From: Lingula anatina
Taxonomy: Eukaryota > Brachiopoda > Lingulata > Lingulida > Lingulidae
Length of the DNA stretch: 26,580 nt
Direction of reading: 5' to 3'
NCBI RefSeq assembly: GCF_001039355.2
Contig: NW_019775793.1
Coordinates: 104,348-130,927, forward strand
Both the position numbers and the translations under genes were made by a program. The notes under the pieces are model-generated. The model had not been told where the DNA came from. It worked only from the letters and a program-made list of their open reading frames with translations, and did not search any database. Positions 19,669-26,580 of the stretch are shown piece by piece; positions within the stretch are counted from its first letter, which is position 1, and each line of letters begins with the position of its first letter.

Positions 19669-22600
19669 GTAAGCATGTTTACACACATATGTACACACTC
19701 TTTTAACTTTTTAAGGTTGACAAAGCAAATAACAGATCCTTCTTCAACAAAGTGCTGTGTTCATCTTCTGGTTATTTTTTTATTACATCTTAGGATCCAA
19801 ACTGTTTTCAGTTGTCAGGTTATTGATCTGCAAGTACAGGTACATGTTGAGCACAGATACCATATTAAAACAGCACATACTGTACATAACAGTGAAGCTA
19901 TTGCTGGATGTTGCTCCTGTATAGCAGGAAGAAAAATAACTACATGTCCAAAAAGTTGCGAGATTGCATGCTGAGACCATTTATCTTATGTTTCCGGATA
20001 TAAGATATATACTATATGTACAGCAGATGAAAATAAGGTTCTTCTAAATATATCACAATCATGTGATGATTCACCTCTCAAGATGTATAAGACATTCACA
20101 TATTCTGAGAATTCAGTGCTTGACATTCAGTAGATGATATTTAAGTTGCAAAGGTATTTTATGACAAATCTCATCAACATTCACAGAGAGAGTGTGACTT
20201 GAGATTGATTAATAATCTGCATTAAATAAGTAGCACTTTAAAATGTATTTAGACAGACAGACAAAGGTAAAACAGTAAGTATCATTCAAACTTATAACTT
20301 ATGACAATTTTTTTATGTAGAGTGATAGTAGCAGTTCTAGTGACTTTGTGAAGGTAGACCAACAAATAGTTTCATACCACAAACGTCGTGATGATACAGA
20401 CTCTGATGTAGACAGTTTAGACAATGAAGATGAAGGAACTGAAGGTAATATGTAACCTTTATAATTTTGAATTAAAGCCAAAAACACCCTTTTGTTTCAT
20501 TGTTGTTATTAATGCAGTCGGAGGTTGTTATCAGAAAGGTTACTGTCTGAAATGTTCTTTTAGTCATGACTGATCTAAATGTGGCTTTTGTTGTGGTAAC
20601 AACACCTGTTAACTGTAGCTAATTGAGCAAAACGCAGCTGTGCTAGGGAGGATGCACAGCAATCCTCATTAAATAAGGAATAAATAATAAATGAAGGATT
20701 GCTGGAAAACATATGGTGTTCCCCTAATAATCTGGTGATGTCATTCAAACTGAACCAGGTCTAGGGCCTATCTCAACATGATTTTAAAAAACAAAATATT
20801 GCTAAGATCACTCTTCTTTTTAGGATGTGATGTGCAGAATGAGATGACACCAGGTTTAGGCAGCCAAGAAGTAAATGATTCAGATGAAAACAAACAAGAT
20901 GACAATAAATCAGAAACCGAGGCACATGACCCAATGGTGTCCAGTGAGGCATCCCAGGGGGCTGTCTCAGCTCCAATATTGGCAGAAACTGACATGCTAG
21001 AGTTGGTCCCAAATGCAGCTTGCTCTGAGCCAGTCCCACAAGAAGTGGTCAGAGATCTTGCACCCCCTGCAACTGCCTCACGGGACTTCAAAACAGCCCC
21101 TGAAAATGCTTCACAGGCCCTGGTTACAGATCTGTTACCCCCAGAGAGAGACTCAGTGGGAGCTGGCTTTGAGTTGTTGTTTCCAACAAAAGATCGTGCT
21201 GTGGAAGAAAGTGAGCAAGGTAGAGGTAATGAAGAAGATGAAAAACATGTTGCAGAGTTTGCTGAAGATATACTGCACAGGCCTCACAGTAGCAAAGAAG
21301 CAGATGCTGTCATTGAACTTCTAAAGTAAGTTCAGTGAGCATTGGTTGTTAATTTATTTATTCATCATTTTAGTTTGTTTTTTTTTTTTTTTGTTTTTTT
21401 GTCTTACTTGTTTCACACGAGTGCAGTTTTTATAAGTTTGGAAGAATAGCTTTAAAGAAAACTATACAATACATGCACATATTTAGCTTTTCATTTGATA
21501 TCAAATATTGAAACACTAAATTTTGGTGCGTGGAAAGCATTTGGCATTCTAGAGTTTAAAGTGACACCATGAACATGAGATCCTCAAAACTGCAATTTAC
21601 TCAAGGCTTTTGGTTAGGGCATACTGAGGTGATAAGTTCAAATTTCTTGAAAGATATTCCCTTTTTTTCCCTATAAAGTTCTTATGCACATAACTTGCCT
21701 GAACAGTAAGGGATTTCAAGCACAATGGATGATTTCAGGGTGAAATTGATGATGGCATCTGAAGGTTCAGGCAGAGCACACAGTTCCTCATGTGCCACAG
21801 ACTCCGATGCCTCCGACTTTGTCCGCATTGATCCAGCAACAGCAGCTGTGGAAGATCAGCAACAACAACAAATGCATACCAGCAGTTCCAGTGTCGCTTC
21901 TAACTTCAGTTTCTTTAATCCGCGTTGGTGGGAGGCAGTTGAAAGAAGAGAAGTGAGACATCAAGATGAAGGTAAATATAATGTTATTTTCATTTGTAGA
22001 CAAGTTGTATTATGTTCATTTTATTTTATTGTTTGATTATTATAGTATAATTTCAACTATTTTAAATGGTAAAGTTATAAAATGATTTAAAACAGATGTA
22101 TCCATTAAAGGGGCAGTGTATCCCAATGTCAGGTGTAACACTCAAATTAATTTTTTCATTCACAGAGTTTTTCCTTTTCAGAAAAGTGGCCCATCTGCAT
22201 TTTATCAGTGTCTTTGCATAAATAATTGTTTATTTTAGTTGTCAGAGTTAGCATATGTTTCTATCTCCAGTTTGAGCAACCTTTTGGGACACTTCATGTG
22301 GTGAATCTGAACAAGAAGTTATAAAGAGAACTTCTTGATCTGAACAATAACTGGTGTGTGGATATGTAATCACTGGTGGATCCAGGTTTTTGCGAAGGGG
22401 AGCATTGGGATAAAAAGTTGTCTCATTTTGCTTGACAAAAATCTTAACAATAGATGAGTTTTTTTAATACTAGAATGTAGGGCCCTTACAAAATAATGAT
22501 TGCTTGATTTTGACTGGTTTTGCTCATTTTACTGTTAATATGGGAAGGATGAGGTGGAAGACCCTGGATCCACTATTAGTTTCACATCATTTTATACCAT

Positions 22601-25600
22601 ATGCCGTACCACACTTGAAAACTCTTCAATTGCCCCTTTTAAACAAGAAATTAAACAAGTCATGTTTGAGCATGGGGAATAAAAAGATTGAATGTGATAT
22701 GGACACTCTTTTTAAGCACACTTTGACCTATTTTTCACACATGCTAAGTCAAAAGTAGAGCAATATAAATGATTTTGCTTACAAGGTTTGGCACAGTTGT
22801 GTTTCTGCACAGCTTCAAAATTCAGAACCGTTTAAGAAAATGAATATGGCAAATTTAACTGCAATATTTATTAAACCTGAAAGAATACTTATCATTTCTT
22901 GTATGTGCTTTCCAATTCTCAAAGGGATTTCCATAATACTTTAAGAAGTTATTGGATACCCTTTTCTACATAAAAAACCTGTGAAATAGTTTTCTGGAAA
23001 TTGATGCTTTCATGCCTCCCATTTTACGATATTATTTAGGTCTGTAAGAAAAAAGGAAACGAGCAAAGTGAAATGCAAATCATATCATAATCTGGACAGT
23101 AAACCATCATAATGAAATATATTTTCTCGTGGTTTTGTTATCATGCATGTGCTGCTTTGACACAAGTGTGCTCAACCCTACCTAGAGCATGTCTGGTGTT
23201 CTTTTCTCATATCAAGAAAATATATGTGTGAAGTTTTCAGACATGTTTTTGTCAATGTGTGGAACCTGTTCTGATAACTGCCAAAGCATGCTGCCAATAC
23301 TAACACATGTTGTTGTTTTTCCCCTTCCTTCAGAGTTTGAACCCCTTCCTGGTGTGGATGATCGCTGTGAATCTGATATCTCAGCTTCAGAGGGCTCTGA
23401 TGTAAGTGCTATGGATATTGTTCCTGTCGCCAATGCTAACATCATCAGACAGTATCGACATCGGCCCAATAATGACCTGAATTCAATCTTGAACTTGGTG
23501 ATGCTAGCAGTTGTTACAGCTGCAGTTGGATTAGGCATAGGGCATTCTATTGGTAAGTGGCTAGTTATTACCTTTGAAACCTGTGTACAGGTTGTTTTGC
23601 GTTAGAAAAAGTGAGTACCAACATTTCGCAAACATATTCATGCAATTACCTGTACGTTAATTAGAATACAAAAGTGAAACATTTCTGTTCATTACTTTCT
23701 TATACATGTGGTTACATATATATGTACATAATATGTATATGTGTTGGTGCAAGAGTAGATATAATGGCATTCTAATCCAAAAGTCTACTTAAAATGGATT
23801 GTCAAAAAGTGTTGAATGCTTTCAATTTACTCTGTTAGGTTCTGCAAGAGAATCTTACCTCCAAAACCAACTGAGAGAAAACCAGGTAGAGAGGATGAAG
23901 GACTTACAGGATGACCTGCTTGGTTGTTGGAACAAAAATGAAGCTTTGGATGATCATATTGCTGAACTTACTTCAGTAAGCAACATTTTATTACCTGATT
24001 TTGTTTTATCATAACCCATGATACTTCATTGAATGTAGCAGTTCTGGCTACAGTACATTATAGAGGTTTAGCCTGCATGGAGTATACTGTTTGTTGCTCA
24101 GTAACATGAGATATGCTGCAGTGGGAGATAATGCAGGACTGAAGCCCTTAATATCAAAGAGCAGGTGCTTTTTCTGAACTCTATTGATTCTTCCCTTGTC
24201 TTATCAGACAATATTGAGGATGAAACCGAGTGCTTTTAAATGCTTCACAAGTTCTTTCACCTGCCTTTTATATGGGTTCCAAATTTCAATAAATGGTGGC
24301 ATGGTAAGACTATAGCATGATATGTATTTGTAATTTGACCTTGTAACATTTGTCTGTTTAATATATAATATTTGTTCTGAAGTTGTTTATTGTATTTACA
24401 GGACAACAGCATGATGAAGGAAGAGACAGAACTGTGGAAGACCAAGTACAGGGACACCCTGGTCAACATAGATGATCTGCAAGACCAAATCAGGGACTTA
24501 GAAAGTGCCAGAAAACAGGTGACTAGATAATGATGTATCATTTTTATTTTGAATGTATGGAAAGAGAAAAGCAGTGCCAGGTGAATTGTTCAGTCTTTTA
24601 TCCTTAGTTTTAGGGATCTAGAAGATATTTTGTATAAATATGTAAATTTTGAAGAGACGCACTAGGGCAGTGTATTTTCATGAATCACATTTGACCTTTT
24701 TGATGTAGAGATGTTCACATCCATTGTTTTATACAGCATGAAAAAAGACTGAGAGAAGAAAAGAAAACATGGAGAACTGAATTTAAAGAATTAACAACTG
24801 ACAAACTGGAGTTACAAAGGCAGGTGCAGGAAGCTGACCAAACCAAGCAGCAGGTGGGTAGCCAGCTATTTTGTTGGACTATAGAAGATAGTGACTATAG
24901 TCAGGTTCTAGGTATTAAATAATATGATAGAGCTCGAGGCAGTTGATCTTAAAAGGTGGATGAGAAGTGGGGTTATAAATGTTTACAAAATGGTTATGTT
25001 TTATTTTTATNAAAGTGAAATGGTCAGCTGGTTTAATATGAAAGAAAGTTGTCAGTAGCTTAGTGGCATGTATGAACATGAATTCTACAATACCATTATA
25101 ATACTGTGTGGGGGAGGGGGCAGTTTGGCAATATTTGCACTGTGTGGTCATTTTATGAAAGTTTAAGTGAAAGAATTTGGTCACACAACAGCTTGTTTTA
25201 ATGTTGCATTTGAACATGCAGAAATGTCAACAGATATGCTAAAAGTTTTAATAGCTTTGCTGTATGTACTGATATGTACTGTTTATGTTTTATTAATCAC
25301 AAACCAGGTCAGGATTTGATTATCTGAGCCAACTAAGATTTTTTCATTAAGTGATTATATGACACGTTGAAGGTAACTGGTAAAATAGAAACCCACGTAT
25401 GTTTACCCCTAGTTTGTTGTGTCATATGACCTAAATCTGGATACATATTTCGCTCTACTTTTTATCATCTGCCATGAGTTTTGTTCATTAATTTACCTAT
25501 ACATTTCCTTGTTTGATACTGTACATTTTCATTTCAGCTTCCCTTCTAAACTTAATTTTTATAAAAGCTGTGTTTTTTCATGCAGTGTTGCATGGGTATA

Positions 25601-26580
25601 TCTCTCGTTATAGATTTTAATAACTCTCTGCATAGATTTAAAAATATTTGAAACATGAAGGGGAAACACCAAGGTAGTTTTAAGAGTCTTTCTTTAAGTT
25701 GTGTTCACAAAGAAGATCAGTCGGCTCTTCTCAGTTCTCCTCTTCACTGTGGGCATCTTATTAGGCTACATTCATCATAGGCAGCAGAGAAACCCCTGTT
25801 TTTGGAAGTATATTTTGGGCTATGTCCAGTGATGGATCTTTTTTTAAGATCAGGGAACAGTGGAGATTTATTTGATGTCTATGGTTAACTTAACTTTATT
25901 AGGTGGATTACACAGAGTAATTGCACCAAAAAGGATCGACTTTTGACTTTTCTTCAGTGCCGACTTGCAGCTTTATGTATATGGTACATGTAGTGTGTTT
26001 TAGCACTGAAATGTTTTAGCACTTTTCTTGAAAAGGAGTGTGCTTTTTTCATGTGAATGTAATATGATGAGCTATTGTGTATCTTCAGCAAGTTATTAAG
26101 ATATGTTTCAATCATGATTATTAACTACTAGTTAGTATTTTAATGGAAAGTTGCAGAGATTTAAATATCTTCCTCAGCTTAGGTCTTCACATTTTATCTC
26201 TATTTATGTAGCTGTATATTTAGGATTGTTTTGTTTGCTGTAATATTGCATACCTGAGCACAGAATTGCGCAATTTGTGGCAATTCACTTATGAAATAAA
26301 TTGGCATTCAGACAGAATGAAATATCACTGGTTTTTAACAGTTCTTGATGGACATAAAATCTGCACCGTTTGTTACACTTACTGAAATAGCAAATTCTTC
26401 TAATTTACGTATTATTAACTTTGATTGATGATAGTCTATATCCCCAGTAACCAGCAAAAAGTTCACTTTATTCAGTCAATCAAAACGCTGCAACCAATCA
26501 TCTTTTCCCAGATCGTATGTTTATCTTTGTGTTATCACAAAATTTCTTGAATTTTTTTTTTTTTTTTTTTTTTTTAGAAG
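19594..26580 (+). CDS. CCPG1: CCPG1/PBXIP1-family ER membrane protein, exons 1-8 and possible start of exon 9, 3'-partial
   Basis: Coding exons: 19594-19668, 20321-20444, 20824-21325, 21739-21971, 23334-23552, 23839-23975, 24402-24518, 24737-24853 (1407 nt minus frame loss none; 508 codons), with frame kept at every junction. An acceptor TAG at 26575-26577 may begin exon 9. Residues 1-360 are acidic and Ser-rich, starting with SSWTLVTDQG, like the SS-WT-[VI]-S-EG start of human CCPG1. A transmembrane helix lies at about 363-381, followed by GIGHSIG (compare GFGHFYG in CCPG1). A coiled coil then begins, with the family word LLGCWNKNEA (compare LARCWTLTEA). Mammalian CCPG1 is a single-pass ER protein with a cytosolic N-terminus; it binds Atg8 proteins and FIP200 to drive ER-phagy. 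The same topology and role are inferred here. A non-coding first exon upstream is possible. Confidence 0.85.
20321..20444 (+). CDS. CCPG1: CCPG1-like exon 2 with SDFVKV motif
   Basis: The exon follows TTTATGTAG and encodes an acidic serine run leading to S32-D-F-V-K-V37, then a D/E-rich tail. SDF-x-x-V resembles the SDI-x-x-L FIP200-interacting (FIR) motif of mammalian CCPG1, and F-V-K-V also fits a LIR core. It ends at GAAG|GTAATA, phase 1. Confidence 0.78.
20824..21325 (+). CDS. CCPG1: CCPG1-like exon 3, long acidic disordered segment
   Basis: This 502-nt exon after CTTTTTAG encodes residues 67-233, rich in E, D, S, P and A and without predicted structure. Such low-complexity cytosolic spacers are typical of the family's N-terminus. 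It ends CTTCTAAA|GTAAGT, phase 2. Overlapping frames on both strands are shadows. Confidence 0.8.
21739..21971 (+). CDS. CCPG1: CCPG1-like exon 4 with SDFVRI, polyQ and WWEAV
   Basis: Starts after GATTTCAG, not at the ATG at 21725, and encodes residues 234-311. S259-D-F-V-R-I264 repeats the exon 2 motif. Q274-Q278 is a short polyglutamine. SSSSVASNFSFFNP corresponds in position and style to the conserved SSSSSQYTF-x-x-P block of CCPG1. W298-E-A-V301 formally fits a LIR core but lacks acidic residues in front. Confidence 0.8.
21972..23333 (+). other. Intron 4 of the CCPG1-like gene
   Basis: A 1.36-kb AT-rich intron from GTAAAT to CTTCAG. It contains the short GGATCC-ended inverted-repeat element at about 22376-22573. 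The open frames in it start from chance ATG codons and show no protein-like composition. Confidence 0.75.
22376..22573. mobile_element. Possible ~200-bp MITE with GTGGATCCAGG ends
   Basis: GTGGATCCAGG at 22376-22386 is mirrored by CCTGGATCCAC at 22563-22573. The same 11-mer occurs at 14130-14140, inside a stretch present in copy B but absent from copy A, which suggests a mobile repeat family. No clear target duplication is visible, so this is tentative. Confidence 0.35.
23334..23552 (+). CDS. CCPG1: CCPG1-like exon 5 with transmembrane helix
   Basis: Starts after CCTTCCTTCAG and encodes residues 312-384. The order is an acidic/Ser segment with SDISAS and SDVSAM, a basic juxtamembrane stretch (RQYRHRP), and the hydrophobic helix from about 363 to 381 ending GLGIGHSIG. 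Positive charges on the N-terminal side support a cytosolic N-terminus (type II). Upstream open frame from 23189 is intron. Confidence 0.85.
24402..24853 (+). CDS. CCPG1: CCPG1-like exons 7 and 8, twin 117-nt coiled-coil exons
   Basis: Exon 7 (24402-24518) and exon 8 (24737-24853) are each exactly 39 codons in phase 0. Aligned without gaps they share E-E at positions 7-8, W at 12, T at 14, L-Q at 26-27, Q at 29 and Q at 39, plus about a dozen conservative pairs. Both are charged helical segments of the presumed luminal coiled coil. Donors are CAG|GTGACT and CAG|GTGGGT. Confidence 0.85.
24854..26577 (+). other. Intron 8 of the CCPG1-like gene
   Basis: About 1.7 kb of AT-rich sequence without recognisable exons. 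It holds an N at 25011 (an ambiguous base or small gap) and ends in a run of 24 T (26552-26575) followed by AG. That makes an extreme polypyrimidine tract and a plausible acceptor at the window edge. Confidence 0.6.

Noticed and set aside
19669-19974. Extension of CCPG1-like exon 1 to a 126-codon frame
   Set aside because: A GAG|GTAAGC donor in phase 0 at 19668 joins exon 2 correctly. The downstream translation is Cys/His-rich noise without family similarity.
21725-21738. ATG at 21725 as an alternative start (MDDFR)
   Set aside because: The ATG overlaps the GATTTCAG acceptor of exon 4. Exon 3 joins at 21739 in frame, so this is chance coding potential.
23189-23333. Upstream start (MSGVLFSYQEN) for CCPG1-like exon 5
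   Set aside because: A strong pyrimidine tract and CAG acceptor precede 23334, and the phase joins exon 4. The upstream bases are intron.

Overview
The window looks like a piece of an AT-rich, intron-rich animal nuclear genome. It has short coding exons with consensus GT/AG boundaries, kilobase introns full of foldback repeats, and three genes with animal-type protein architecture. The frequent 'tacatgta'-like words fit a marine invertebrate, perhaps a mollusc or another lophotrochozoan, but that placement is inference. Three isolated N characters (4404, 9616, 25011) mark joins or ambiguous bases in a draft assembly.

Layout. (1) 326-4242, plus strand: a complete three-exon ZNF593/Bud20-type C2H2 zinc-finger gene (136 aa). 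Its second intron holds a 1.46-kb foldback element with a 6-bp target duplication. (2) 4243-14821: about 5 kb is present twice, as 4405-9431 and 9617-14821. Each copy carries the ZNF593 3' flank and the last eight exons of the next gene. The joins at the Ns and the exact 155-bp overlap between 4249-4403 and 9617-9771 indicate two haplotypes laid end to end, not a true tandem duplication. The second copy is the one continuous with both neighbours. It carries a 297-bp haplotype-specific MITE. (3) 11278-17401, minus strand: a 14-exon gene for a 418-aa protein with an N-terminal C3HC4 RING, a coiled coil and a C-terminal UBR-box-like Cys/His cluster. It is very probably an E3 ubiquitin ligase, of a family I cannot name. 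(4) 17402-19593: the intergenic region between this gene and the next, which diverge. It has E-box/M-box-like palindromes close to the RING gene start and a dense palindrome/(AT)n cluster near 18.2 kb. (5) 19594 to the window end, plus strand: the first eight coding exons (508 codons) and possibly the start of a ninth of a CCPG1/PBXIP1-family gene, a type II ER membrane protein. In mammals CCPG1 is an ER-phagy receptor.

The most interesting biology is the cytosolic N-terminus of the CCPG1-like protein. It carries one LIR-like WTLV motif and two separate SDF-V-[KR]-[VI] motifs that resemble both FIP200-binding FIR (SDIxxL) and Atg8-binding LIR sequences. Its luminal coiled coil contains two consecutive 117-nt, phase-0 exons that look like a tandem exon duplication. 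The RING ligase and the CCPG1-like gene are divergent neighbours with candidate MiT/TFE-type sites between them. Co-regulation is possible but is only a hypothesis.
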